From the NCBI GenBank assembly GCA_038373865.1, contig JAXGGA010000018.1:1-64000 (forward strand): 64,000 nucleotides of DNA, read 5' to 3'. Positions 20,864 to 32,610 of the stretch are shown here, piece by piece. Under the pieces are notes generated by a model, which did not search any database, was not told the DNA's origin, and was given only the letters and a program-made list of their open reading frames with translations. Numbering within the stretch: position 1 is the first letter of the stretch; each line of letters begins with the position of its first letter. Source of the stretch: Uloborus plumipes. Lineage: Eukaryota > Arthropoda > Arachnida > Araneae > Uloboridae. A program made the translations under genes and the position numbers.

Positions 20864-23800
20864 TGCACCGATTCCCACTATTTAATGCTACTTTTGAATA
20901 CCAATATCAATGTATAACACTATCATGTATAACTTTGAAAATAGAGAAGAAATATTCTGAAATAACTAATATTGCAACGAAACCATTATTTAGTTTTAAT
21001 GATTCTAGTTTTAAATCTTTATTTTCGTAAAGTTACACTGCTTTGAGAAAACTCCACAACAACGATGAATAGTTAATATTTATGTAACTACGAAACTTTT
21101 GTATTATACAAAACTTTCCTCGATGCAAAACAAACCTCAAATGTGTACTGAAAACTTATATGGCATCATATTTCATCAGCTCATGCTGCCAAGTCAAATA
21201 AAATTAAAAAATTTTGGAAGTCAAATAGTTCTTCTAATAACGGGGGAAATTCCTCTAATATTTGAACGAATAATGTGAGAAAAGAATGAATAGGAATTCG
21301 TCTCACAACAATGAAAGGAATGGATCCGTTTTCCTGCTTTGGGAGCACTTTAGCGGTAGAAAAAAAATCTTGACAGCTCCGTAATATATAGACCCACACT
21401 GCCTCACACATATACCTCCAAATATAGGATCGCAAGAATGCGTCTCACAAATTTATTAAACACTACTCTATTCTGTACTCTCTCTCTCTCTTTTTAAGTT
21501 GCCTGGTAAAAAATAAACAATGGTGAAGTTGAACCATAAATTTTCAGCTAAATATTATTTACTGAAGCGGCTGGAGTTGAGTATTGTAGTTTTAAACAAT
21601 TTGAATTTTTTATTGCTTTAGAAAAAGTTTTCCCCATTTGTCTTTTTTTTTTATCTTGCTTCACATAACTTTTGAGAAAAAAAAGTGTAATGTTAATTGA
21701 AGAGCTTGAGAGATGAAGGGGTTATGTCAGGGCCCTAACCAGACTATTGTTTCGGGGGGGGGGGATTTTACCAACACATTTCTCGTGAAATATATATGAT
21801 AAATATAATTTGATTTTATATTCTATATTCTATTGATTTTTGTTACGGTAGATGCATAAGGGGCATTATTATGAAAAATAAAATAACAAATCTTCCCAAT
21901 GAAGGAAAATATTTTGACGGGCACAAAGCATCTTCGCCCAGTTAAAGAGGTGTATTGTAGTGTGTGAAATTATGATTGCTAAAACTACAATAAAGATAAA
22001 TACTGCGCATAAACCAATTAATTTGTACTATCATTCAAAAATGATAATTTCATTTTTCAAATGAAATTGAAAAGTAAATAAGAAAATTAAAAATAAAATA
22101 GTAATAATATAATTTTTCAGCAAAAAAGGGCATAGAAAAGCATTTTTTGCAATATTTAAGAAACATTTCTTAGGGGGTTTGAACTCTAAAAACTCACCCG
22201 TTAAATACGGTCCTGGGTTATGTAATAAAACCTTAATTTTGAGCAATTTAGGTTCAAATTTTTATTGTTGCAGATTTTTTGTTTTCTGGTTTTATCGTTA
22301 AGTGAGCGTATGAAATTTGATGACATTAGTTTAATGACATCTATTTTTTAATGTACCAAGTTTTATTTACTTACCTGTCTCCGGATTTGTATTTTCAAAA
22401 AATGTAACAGCTCCTTCATCCACTAAATCTCTTTAAGTGTGGAGTTGGTGTAGTCGTAAGTAGAATTACTGGTTTGTAATAATTTACCGATAATCAACAT
22501 AATGGTATTTCATCATACAGTTAATGATTGAAAAATAATGATATTAGGGGAATGTAGAGCTAAATGAAAAATCTAAGATAACTTACCTGTTTAAAAATGA
22601 ATACAATGGAAATTTGTTCTGGAGGGTATTGTACGTCCAGAAGAAATTGGGTATTTTGTAACACAACATGCGCTGAAGTATTATTTTTAATTTTTGGCAG
22701 TTATTTTGTAAAAAAAAAAAAAAAAGGTTCAAAATTTTTACCTCAAAAGCCATGGGGTAAGAGAAAAATAAAATATTTTTGTAATAAAAGATTTACGATT
22801 TGATTATTAAAAATATTTTTCACAAAATCAATGTCTAAATAAATGAATTGAAAAATGACACCATGAACGGAGAAATAAATGAATGAATGAATTAATATAT
22901 TAGAAAAATAAACTAGTGAATTAAAAAAATAATTTATAAGCAAGTAAAAATTATAAATAAACGAATGTAAATGAATTAAAAAAATGAGGAAATGCGTAAG
23001 TGTTTTGATAAATGAATAAATAAGTAAGCGAAATGAACTATTTTACTTTGCCCGCATGCACTTGACAAATTGCATTGAACGTTTGAATTCAAAACATGCT
23101 TAATTTAAAATAAATTAGTATTGCACTGGAGTTCAGTTGTCCTCAATTAATACTTGACATGATAATTACAAGAACTTAATAATTTTATAATAAAGAAAAA
23201 TATTTTTGAAAAATCACGAAATATTATAACATGTGTATCAAATTTTAAAAATGATTTGTATTAGTTTTTCCGTTAATCTTCAGAGCTATTTATTCTTTGA
23301 CTGGAATCAATTATATGTCTAGGAGCTTGATCAAAATATTGATAGATAGGTGGCTCTTCAAACTAAAAATATTTCCCCACTTCACTTTGCCTCGCTATTT
23401 TACTTTGTCACACATTCCCCTACATTTCAAAATAATCTGTGTTTCGATGTATCAGAAATCGTTTCAATTAAGTTCATTAATTTGTAAATATTACCGCATA
23501 ATTACTGTCCGGCAAGTGTAAAAATTGCAAACACTGTGATGACGATGTTCTGTGTAACGATATGAAAATGATGAATTTTAATTAAACACAAAGGTTGCTA
23601 AATTGTTATAATAGAAATGAGGAAGCTTAAAATTGCGGTTAAATGTAGGTATCGTTACGTAATTTCATTTCTTGTTCAGTTATAGTTACTATAATTAACG
23701 CAACAAGGGAGGGAGTTATAAGTTTGGCGTGTCTGTGTATTTCTGTGGCATCGTACAGCCTAAAGATATGGACCGATTTTGAAAAAATATTTTTTTGTTT

Positions 23801-24000
23801 GAAAGGTGAAGTGATGTTCTTAAGTGTGAACGAAAGTGTGTTCTTAGCTAGGTCGCGCCCGCGGATGATATTAACAAAGATTTAAATTAAAAGCCTTTAA
23901 AATGTTTTTCGCGATTTTTAAAGTGAAAACATACTGGGAATTTAAAACAATAGTACTAAAACAAAGATAAAAAAAAATTCTGCGTCTGATAAGATTTGTT
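20864..24000. other. AT-rich DNA, no recognised gene
   Basis: It contains a short TC repeat (21478-21491), a G-run at 21755 and many A-runs. All open frames are short and low in complexity. Nothing else could be supported. Confidence 0.45.
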
Positions 24001-24099
24001 TGGAACTTCCATGTACAGTAGGGTGGAGCGAAAAAAAATGAATTTTTGATTTTCGTAAACGGGTACCTTTCATTTACTGTGAATGAGGATAAATAACAA

Positions 24100-24400
24100 T
24101 TCTGTAAAATATTTCACTTTTGCGACGTCATCTTTAGTCTGCGCAATAGGCCTAAAGTTTTGAAATTTTTGATTTTTTTTAAATTTTTCAAATTTTTTAA
24201 AAAAATATTGCAAATGATAAAACTAGTGACGGGTGGTTATTAAATGGAAGAAAAAGGTTTGAAATATACAAGAAATTTTTTAAAACCATTTTAGATTATG
24301 ATTTCAGTCTGCGCATTAGGCCCAAAGTTCATCAAATTTTCAGAAATTTCCGATATTTTCAATATTGAGCAGAAATTTTATAATTCAATATTTCCTCTCA
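24100..24400. repeat. Two diverged 170-bp repeats
   Basis: AGTCTGCGCAATAGGCCTAAAG (24135) recurs as a close variant at 24305, a 170-bp step. The AT-rich filler between them is also roughly similar. Only two units are seen. Confidence 0.45.
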
Positions 24401-24609
24401 ATATTTACTTAAAGTGCCTTCAAAACATTTTCTTAATCATTTTGTTGTTTCTTTGAACTACTCAACTCTTTGCTTGCTCATTGAAATTACCCAGGACTCA
24501 CCACGAGGAAGTGGCCGCACTTTGGGTGCCACCCGCGCTCCCCTTGCTTCCAACCAATGAGAGCACACATTTACATTTCTTAGACAAGTCAGGAACAATA
24601 AATTGTTTC

Positions 24610-24940
24610 TTTGAGTAGGAAATTGTTTGCATTGGTTTTGATGGATGCACTACAAAGACAGGAAAATACAAAGGTGTAATACGGAAACTGGAAGAAAAAC
24701 TTGGTAGACCTCTGTAATGGGACATTTGCCAATTACATTTGAATGAACTTAATTTGCTGCATTTTTTGCAAAAGCTAGATGGACCTACCAGTGGACCAAA
24801 GTGATTTTTTGGGCCTGTTGGACGAAGCTAAACAACATGTTATACTTTCAAATCAGTTCAATATGAACCTATAGAATTTGTCATTGATCAGATCGATTTT
24901 GACAATAAAAAAAATTTAAGTATTGAGGAACAGTGAGATG
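24610..24940 (+). pseudogene. Transposon-derived protein fragment (IGCDGT family), second copy
   Basis: Reading from 24622 gives IVCIGFDGCTTKTGKYKG, then VIRKLEEKLGRPL, a stop, then WDICQLHLNELNLLHF and LQKLDGPTSGPK. The order is the one I know from uncharacterised arthropod proteins (IGCDGT, EEKL-RPLQW, CLLH-NELPLRH, LDG-TSGPK). The expected Q before W is a TAA stop, and another stop follows GPK. Further weak similarity (IDFDNKKNLSIEEQ) reaches about 24930. It is an inactive remnant. Confidence 0.6.
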
Positions 24941-25247
24941 AGCAAGGTAGTTTTGACTGGGAAAATATCCAAAAAAAGTATGAAACAGAAGTCCAAGAAA
25001 GCTTTCCCAAGCCAGATGGTTGACTACAGCAAACATAATCTTAAGACTATAATTTTTAAAAGAGTTCATAACTTTCTCGGTAAAAGTGTCCTTGCTATTT
25101 TAGGATGAAGTGCAGACGTTACTAATTTAGCTATGAATTTGTGTAAGATTATAAAGATTATCTCTCCCGGAAAAATCAGAAAATTGTATTTACTCTATTC
25201 AAAACAACGTATACTTTGCACCCAAGAAATATGCTGTTTTCTATATA

Positions 25248-26674
25248 CACTAGCGGAAAAAAAAATCCCAACACCAAGAAAGACTTGTGTTAGATAAACG
25301 AAATTTGGTAGGCGTATTTATACAACTGAAAGATGACATCGATTGAAATTTCGTGTTCCGCTCATAAGTGTGGCGCAGCTGGCGTCACTCAGAACATGCA
25401 AACAAGGCTTGTTTTAAAAGCGTGTTGTGAAGCTCGTGTGTATTATTTTTCCGTGAAATTTGACGAATTGCGTTCATGTTAGCTAGGAATAACTTTAAGA
25501 AGACGAAAAAGCCATTAGCAACAGCTCACCGACTTTAAACGAGGTCGTACAAATTGGCTACGAGAAGGTGGATTTTCATTTCGCGATGTTGCATAAAGAC
25601 TTCGGTGGAAATGTTTCCACCATGCATGATTATTGGAAGCTATGGGCAAGGGATGGTACTACCTCAAGAAGATCGAGTTCCGAGCTGCCACGTGGCACGA
25701 CTGAGAAGGAAGATCGCCGAATCTTGCGTAAGGCTGTGGCGCATCGTACTGCATCTGCGACTGACATTCGAGCTGCAGTTGGTACCGTCGTGACCCAAGG
25801 AACGGTAAGAAACTGTTTACTTCAAGGACAGCTCCGAGCCAGGCAGCCTGTTGCCGGTATTCCATTGACTGCAAACCATTACCTTTTCCGACGGCAGTGG
25901 TGCCACGACAGAACTCACTGGAAGTCGGAGTGCAGATCTGTTGTAATTTTTGATGAAAACAGATTCTGAATTAGTGCCAGTGGTGGCTGTATATTGGTCA
26001 GAAGGAGGCCAGGGGACCGCCTGCATCCAAGCGGTCTACGGCCTAGACACACGGGACTCACACCTGGAGTTATGGTCTCTGGAGCAATTTCCTACGACAG
26101 CAGGGGCATTCTTGCGGTTATCCCAAACTCACTGACTGAAAATTTGTCGTCAGTCTGTTAATTTAACCAGTAGTACAGCCCTTCATGAGTAGCATTCAAG
26201 GGGGCGTTTTCCAACCGGATAACGCTCGCCCTTACATCGCTGCTGTAACGCAATGTGCTCTACAGAGTGCTGACATGTTACCATGACCTGCAAAATCACC
26301 AGGTCTGTCTCCAATTGATAACGTATGGGATATCATGGGATGGCACCTTGAGCATCATCCACAGTCAGCAATGACGGTCCTAGTATTGACACAGCAAGTG
26401 CAACAAGCATGGAACTCCATACCACAAAGTGACATTCGGCACCTGCATGACATAATGCATGCACGCTTGCAGGCTTGCCTTTAAAATTCTGGAGGTTACA
26501 CCCTCTATTAAATTAACATAATTTCACATTTGCACAGCATTTTCTTGAGCTTAAATTAGCCAGTGATCTTGTACATTTAATCAATTAAACATGTTAACTA
26601 GACAATTGCATCACCCAAATTTCATTACTCTACGGCAATTTTTTCTTGGTGTTGGGATTTTTCTTCCGCCAGTG
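25248..26674 (+). mobile_element. Tc1-like transposon, nearly full length
   Basis: The ends CACTAGCGGAAAAA and TTCTTCCGCCAGTG, flanked by TA, extend into the mirrored block ATCCCAACACCAAGAAA. The 1427-bp length is normal for a Tc1 element. The interior is a damaged transposase gene on the plus strand. No nested insertion was seen. Confidence 0.9.
25530..26490 (+). pseudogene. Tc1-like (DD34E group) transposase, frameshifted
   Basis: The N-terminal helix-turn-helix part (NVSTMHDYWKLWARDGT, then ELPRGTTEKEDRR) and the start of the catalytic domain (SVVIFDENRF) share one frame, 25568-25969. Later parts lie in other frames: LEQ and SYDSRGILAVIPNS-like sequence, GVFQPDNARP with the second Asp (about 26212), and SPGLSPIDNVWD (about 26308). 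The usual SPIEH-WD is SPIDN here, so the third catalytic Glu is replaced by Asp. Several frameshifts and stops, including one where W should precede PAKSP, mean no protein is made. Confidence 0.85.
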
Positions 26675-26676
26675 TA

Positions 26677-27727
26677 GTTATTGCTTATTTATTTTTTATT
26701 ATTGACCATCAACTTGCATTTCTTTCTGAACCACATGTATCAATTCTTTTTTCTCTCACTACTATTTGCGTAAATTTTTATTTAATTAAGAAATCGTTTG
26801 CATTACAACTTCCGATTTAGAATTTTGTTACATTGCGAACTTATTCACTGCTTCATATATTAGAGTAAAAAATATATCTTCTGAAAAGAAATATCTTATA
26901 CATTGCTTCAAGAAACTAATGCATTCCTCTCTGAACATAATCTATCGGATAATGCCACCTATAGACACTTTTTCAACACCTTATTGGAGAGCTAACAGTT
27001 CAACGTACGCATCGTTATATAATTACATTTATTCCTCAGTTGTAATTGTTGAATATTTATTTACCATTGACTATCAACTTGGATTTAATTTTGAAGCTCA
27101 TGTTTCATATTTTGCATAAATTTCCTTTAACCAAGAAATATTTTGCATTACATACTTCTTTGCAACAACAATTCAAGAACTTCTACAACACTTCTTTGCA
27201 AAATTATTCGTCGCTCCACAAATTGGAGCCAAAAATAAATCATCTGTAAAAAATAAATATCATACATTGCTTCATGAAACCAATGCCTTTCTCTCTGGGC
27301 ATAAACTAATAGCTAATACCACCTACGGAAGTTTTCTTTTTATGTATATATACCTTATTGGAGAGCTGTTTGCATTGCGGAAAAGAGCAACCCAAGGAAC
27401 AATTCAATAGAAGAAATGCGCTGTAGGTTTTACGTTGCGAAATGTACGGAGAAAATCGAAAAGCAATGATGTGCAGGGAAAATGATGACAAATAGACAAG
27501 TGCTGCAATTTATTTGAGATAAAGAATATGATAAGTTCCGAGATCGATGGGAGAGAAACGCTGAATTCTGACGACAAAACGTACTTTTCTTGAGTCCGTA
27601 TTTGAAGGAAAGAAAAATGGAATTATGTTGGAAGCATGTCCTAGATTGAATTAATTCACTTTCTCATGCTCATTGCAAGTTCAATGAACCACATTTTTGA
27701 CCGTAGATTTCTTTAATTTTAAGATAA
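26677..27727. other. AT-rich DNA with a loose internal repeat
   Basis: No gene was found. The blocks near 26900-27040 and 27270-27370 share AATGCCACCTATAGAC/AATACCACCTACGGAAG-type and CACCTTATTGGAGAGCT/TACCTTATTGGAGAGCT sequences, suggesting an old tandem duplication with a step of about 355 bp. Confidence 0.45.
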
Positions 27728-28540
27728 CATACCGTAATTAACACGTTGGCTCCCAAACTACAAGATCCTCGTAACATATGAACTGACTTAACAACATACC
27801 TACCGTAATTAACACGTGGATTGCCAAGCTACAAAAAACTCGTAGCATATAAGCCGGGCTAAAAACATGCCTTCCATAATTAACATGTTGACTGCCAAGC
27901 TACAAAAAACTCGTAGCGCATGAGCTAGGCTAAAAACATACCTGCCGTAATAAACACGTTGACTGCCAAGCTACGAAAAACTTGTAGCACATGAGCTAGG
28001 CTAAAAACATACCTGCCGTAATAAACACGTTGACTGCCAAGATACGAAAAACTTGTAGCACATGAGCTAGGCTAAAAACATACCTGCCGTAATAAACACG
28101 TTGACTGCCAAGCTACGAAAAACTTGTAGCACATGAGCTAGGCTAAAAACATACCTGCCGTAATAAACGCGTTGACTGCCAAGATACGAAAAACTCTTAT
28201 CATATCGCTCATGGGATGCAATAGTGGCACAACTCAAAAAATCGTGTTTTGAGATAAACGGGTTTGAAGTTTTCATTGCTATGGGAAATGAATAAGAAAC
28301 GCTTTAATGTGCTGCCTTCTTACGGCCTAATATTGAATTATGAGCTGTGCCAGTATTGCGGCTCAAAAGAATGTATTTTTCCTATTTACACCTGTCCTTT
28401 GTTAAAAACGGGTGTTTTTTGAGTTGTGCCACTATTGCACTCAGTGAGCGATATGAGCTGGGATAAAAATAATGTACTGTCAGTCAGTTTTGATTTACTG
28501 GTTCCTCCTCAAAAGCTGAATATTCATGTTAATGTCAGTG
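27728..28540. repeat. 71-bp tandem array, interrupted by a MITE
   Basis: Units of GTAATAAACACGTTGACTGC and CTTGTAGCACATGAGCTAGG repeat every 71 bp (starts at 27947, 28018, 28089, 28160), with more diverged units to the left from about 27735. There are about seven units. The last unit is split by the insertion at 28205-28451, and its remainder (ATATGAGCTGGGATAAAAAT) follows the insertion. Confidence 0.85.
28205..28451. mobile_element. MITE inside the 71-bp array
   Basis: The inverted ends TCGCTCATGGGATGCAATAG and CACTGAGTGAGCGA-type sequence share about 35 bases, including AGTGGCACAACTCAAAAAA. Flanking TA (or ATAT) is duplicated. Removing the element restores a continuous 71-bp unit, which confirms the insertion. 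No coding capacity. Confidence 0.75.
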
Positions 28541-29477
28541 TACTACACACAAATTCAAATCTATACTAAAACGGCAAATCTATCACCTACGAGCTAACTG
28601 TAAGTCAATTCTGTCAGCTAAAATGACATACTACGAATTATCTCGTAGTTGGGAAGTCAAAGGGTTAACAGGTTAAAATAATGAGGAGTAAAATATCTGA
28701 GTTAAGTACCTTTATATTTGAGGAACCCAATGAGGCAAGATACATCTAAAATAAGTTGCTTAATCCCATTGGATTGTTAGTAGAAAAGATTATTTTATAT
28801 TAATTGTCTCCTTCAATTTATCCTGTTAAGGGTACAAACTCAGTTGGAAGCTTTTTCCTACATACTGTTGACTCACAGGCAAAAACTACCTTTTTCGTAA
28901 ACCTTTTTTAATTTTATGAAAGGAACCGTAAGGTTTAGAACTACTGAAGTTTCTAGATATGAAGCCATATAAACATCTAGTAGAGGTCTAAGGCTTCATG
29001 TATGGTAAGCACATTCTTGGGCAACGGCTCATTCAATATTGTAAAAGAGTTATTTTTGGATATGAAAAATGCGATGCAGTTCAAATCTTGTTTTATTTTC
29101 AAGTATTTTTTTTTAAAGAAAATAAAGTTTGAAAATGTATGATTATTGTTGTATGAAAAGGAGAAGAATCCCAATGAAAAGCAAATTATTTTGACTTTGG
29201 AGCATATTCCCTCTTTATATCAATACATCCTTCAAATGTACATTCACATTTAATGTTTTAATAGTGTAGTATTTAAGAATTAGACTAAAAACAGCTATTA
29301 AACTCAAATGGTAACAAAATATCAGTAACTGTCAGATTACTTCTGCACATGTGCCATATTTTTTATAAGTATTAAGAACAAATACATGCAAAGCTAATTT
29401 AATAACTAGAATATTGCAATTGAGATACCAAAGTTGCGATTAAGCGAACAAGAAATTAAAATAGAAGGCTAATCCCA
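28541..29477. other. AT-rich DNA, nothing recognised
   Basis: No supported gene. A small inverted motif (TACGAATTATCTCGTAGTTG, 28633) follows the tandem array. Confidence 0.4.
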
Positions 29478-31027
29478 TTAATACTATTAAAATCTTCGTG
29501 TCTGTCTGTCTGTCGCTTGAACTTCTTAAAAACCGCCGAGAGTAGAGAATCGAACGAGGTAACATTCGATTCAAAATTTTCCAAGGAAAACAATAAGACC
29601 AACCGCGTAATTATAAGACTTTAATTAGCTCAGATATCAATTAAAACGCTAATTAAGTTCTTGAACTTTTTAAAATTCAAAGGCAGGAAATCAAGTGAAA
29701 CAGGCGATCGCAAATTGCAATCGCTACTGGAAGTCGAATTACATTAGAACGTTTCTTGACAAAAACATCGTGACGTCAGCGTGACGTTTGCCTATGAAAA
29801 ACGAGTTAGATAAAACGTCACAGCCTACTTGGCGAATAAGAGGAGATTGCTGACTGCTTGTGAGCTCTTATTGGCTCCCCTACCATTGCAATCGCAAATT
29901 CCCAAATTTGGATAAGTTGCAATCGCTATAAATGCTAATCGCTAGAATGCAACTTAACTTGGCTGACGTCACAACGGGTGGAGCCAATAAGAGCTCACAA
30001 GCAGTCAGCGATCTTCTCTTATTTGCCAAGTAGGCTGTGACGTTTTATCTAGCTAATTTTTCATAGGCAAACGTCACGCTGACGTCACGATGTTTTTGTC
30101 AAGAAACGTTCTAATGTAATTCGACTTCCAGTAGCGATTGCAAAATTTGCGATCGCCTGTTTCACTTGAATTCCTGCCAAAGGCTTTTATTTCTTTCTGT
30201 TGCCATTTTAAATACGTGTTACAATAAAGTTCTAGCAATTGTTTTTAATAAGACTTTTATTTCTTTTCGTTGCCATTTTGAATACGTATTACAACAAAGT
30301 TCTAACAATTGTTTTTAATTCGGTATTTTTTCCAACTAATAAAATTATAAATTAACTTTTTTGCCATTTCTCTTTTATTCTAATTAGTGACGTTTATTCA
30401 TTTCTGTTGCCATTTCGAATATGTATTACCAAATAAAATTCTAAGTGATGTTTTTAGCAGGGACTTTTTTTTGGTTGCCGATCCAAATATTAAAACAACT
30501 TTTTCGCGTTTAGAATTGTTCAGGAAGAAAGCAGTTTGAGAATAATTGTTTTTGGTAAGGAATTTTACTTCTCCCTTATAATTTTAAATCAATTTTTTCT
30601 TAGTGTCCCTTTTGTTCCAATCAATGACTTTTTATTTCTTTCTGCAGCCATTTTGAATATGTGTTAATGAATGAAATTCTAACACGTTATATTTTTCGTA
30701 AACAATCGTTTTGACTGCTATCCAAATTCTAAGACAACTTTTTCGCTTAAACTGTTATTGTTACTTTTACAAGAAAAATGAGGATTACGGAAATAATTGC
30801 TTTTAGCAGGGATTTTTTTTCCTATTCATAAATCCGAAAACAACTATTACATTTAGAATTTTATTGCTAATTTTAGAGAAAGAATGGGCAGTTTGGTGTC
30901 GTTATTTTAATGGGAAATTATACCGTAAATTTTTCATTTGTCATTGAGGAAGAGTGTTAAGCATGGGCTACTTGACATCGCTTTTATTTATGAGGAAGCC
31001 CTTGCAACGCCTGGACACGCAGCTAGT
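29478..31027 (-). mobile_element. CTAGCTGCGTG modular repeat, copy C
   Basis: On the minus strand it starts ACTAGCTGCGTGTCCAGGCG (near 31027) and ends in the CAGA repeat followed by TTTTAATAGTATTA (29478). The interior holds units with CAAAATGGCAACAGAAAG-type sequence, as in copies A and B. A foldback element (29693-30177) was inserted into it. No open frame supports a protein. It is the same family as 36881-38728 and 38730-40211. Confidence 0.75.
29693..30177. mobile_element. Foldback element with about 210-bp arms
   Basis: The outer ends GCAGGAAATCAAGTGAAAC and the mirrored GTTTCACTTGAATTCCTGC enclose nearly perfect arms containing GTGACGTCAGCGTGACG and GAGCTCTTATTGGCTCC. CAAAG is present on both sides (29688-29692 and 30178-30182). 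Removal restores the reverse-strand sequence of the modular repeat. A partial copy is at 3042-3812. Non-coding. Confidence 0.8.
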
Positions 31028-31411
31028 AATTAATAAAAAATTGAAGTTGTACTTTGTAATATTAATTTTAATATGATATCAGAAATATTTTTTGCATTTT
31101 AAAACGTATAAATTTAACTAGCATTGAATATCTTTGCAAGTCCATTTTTTGCATTTTGTGCACACTTTTTCCATATGCATTTTGATAGGTATTTTCGTCA
31201 AAAATAAGCAAATATAATTAAAAAGTTTTGTTGAAAAAGTTTTATTAAAAACATCAGACAGATATTAAAGATCTAAAATTAATTCCTTTTTCAAACATTC
31301 AATAAATATTTCTGAGTATTTAACTAGCAAATTTTCAAACTTCCTCCCTTCCTACAATAACATTTTATCATAACAAGTTGAGCTCTCTGAGGCTTATACT
31401 GAAATTTTGAA
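31028..31411. other. AT-rich spacer
   Basis: Lies between copy C and the second pogo-like element. No feature was recognised. Confidence 0.4.
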
Positions 31412-31620
31412 TACCGTAAAATGGGGTGTATAGGAACAGCGGGGTCAATCGGAACAAAACTTCTCGACCGTACAAAGAAATTCTTCATAAATATACTATT
31501 GGGTATTTTTAGCCATTAATTTTTTTTTAGAAAGGCAAGATCATAGGAAGTAGGAAAAAATTACTTTTGTCAATCTGGAAACGCTACTGGCTTATACGGA
31601 GGGCTGCATGTGGAATGCTA

Positions 31621-32003
31621 CACTGTTAAAAATTCAGGAAGCTTTTATGGTAAATGTTACTGTAAAGTATAGCGTTTACCGTACAGAAAATTTTTGCAGT
31701 AAATTGTACCGATAAAAAATTGCGATTGCAGCGCCAATTGATCACCACGTGACTTACTGTGAGATGCACACGACATCCTATTTCCCCTCTCCTGATGTGT
31801 CTCATCTGGTATCGTGGATAGTAAAGCAGTGTGTAAAAATTGGGTCCTGGGTTCGATTCTTGTCCTTTGTATCTTGCGCTTTTTAATTCTCGTTTTCTTC
31901 TTCGTAAAATTTTACAGTAAAAAAATATTTTACGGTAAAAGTTACTGGCAACATGGATGCCAGTAACTTTTACCGTAAAATTTCAGGAAATTTTTTAACA
32001 GTG
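31621..32003. mobile_element. MITE with an internal tRNA-like promoter
   Basis: The ends CACTGTTAAAAATTC and ATTTTTTAACAGTG are flanked by TA. The other pogo-like copies have the uninterrupted target TGCTAGAAA at this place. Inner repeats of TTTACCGTAAAATT type form hairpins, including GTTACTGGCAACATGG against ATGCCAGTAAC. The middle contains tRNA-like sequence (next entry). No protein coding. Confidence 0.85.
31807..31866 (+). promoter_or_regulatory. tRNA-like RNA polymerase III promoter (A and B boxes)
   Basis: TGGTATCGTGG (31808-31818) fits the A box (TRGYNNARNNG) with one mismatch, and GGTTCGATTCT (about 31850-31860) fits the B box (GGTTCGANTCC). The spacing of about 32 bases is normal for a tRNA. 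CCTGGGTTCGATTC is typical of a T-arm. No complete cloverleaf is evident, so it is a tRNA-derived remnant, as in SINEs, not a working tRNA gene. Confidence 0.6.
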
Positions 32004-32094
32004 TAGAAAACATCACATTTTCATAGACTGCAAAACTTCATATGCAAGAACAAACCTTCTTATATTTTAAACCTAAGACTGGTATGTTTCAATT

Positions 32095-32610
32095 ATGCAT
32101 GTATCTGAACAACAGAATACCACATTAGAATTTACAATTTTTATAAATTGTGTCATAAAAAGGAAGAATTCTGAAAAATGCCAAAGGAAAAAAAATTGCG
32201 GGGTGAATCGGAACACTTTGTTCTGTTGTTCCAATTCAAACTTATTTGAAGGAAACTGTTCGAAAAATCAAGATTTTGACCCCAATTCTTCTAATCAACA
32301 CAAGGACAAGGATTTATTACTGTTTATCCCTTCTCGTGAGCAACTAGATCTTAGAATGACAAAAAGTTGCAAATTTCAAAAGATTTTTTCTCCAGGAGAC
32401 TTCTTTTTACTTAAAATAAGCGGGAAAAAGTCATATAGACTTTATATAGCAAAAGACCAGTACACAGACAGACATGAATAAGTGTTAAAATCTTTCAGGA
32501 CAATCTCCAAAACCCAGAGATTTCAAAAAACTAAAGAAAAGGCAGGGTTCATCAAAAAAGATGCTATGAAAAAATTTAAGCCAAGTCACAATTGCTAGTT
32601 TTAAGGACAA
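32095..32610 (+). pseudogene. Pogo/Tigger C-terminal tail, copy 2, with the shared TAA
   Basis: A 128-codon frame (32095-32481) contains a Cys-containing stretch (NCGVNRNTLFCCSNS) and ends FSPGDFFLLKISGKKSYRLY, then IAKDQ and RHE. The TAA stop lies at the same place as in copies 1 and 3. The frame continues with FRTISKTQRFQKTKEKAGF up to SHNC. This copy has more substitutions in the motif (GKK for GEK). It is only the C-terminal part of a transposase. Confidence 0.55.

Noticed and set aside
27728..28540. CRISPR-like array
   Set aside because: The whole 71-bp unit is repeated without variable spacers, in eukaryotic-type DNA. It is a minisatellite.
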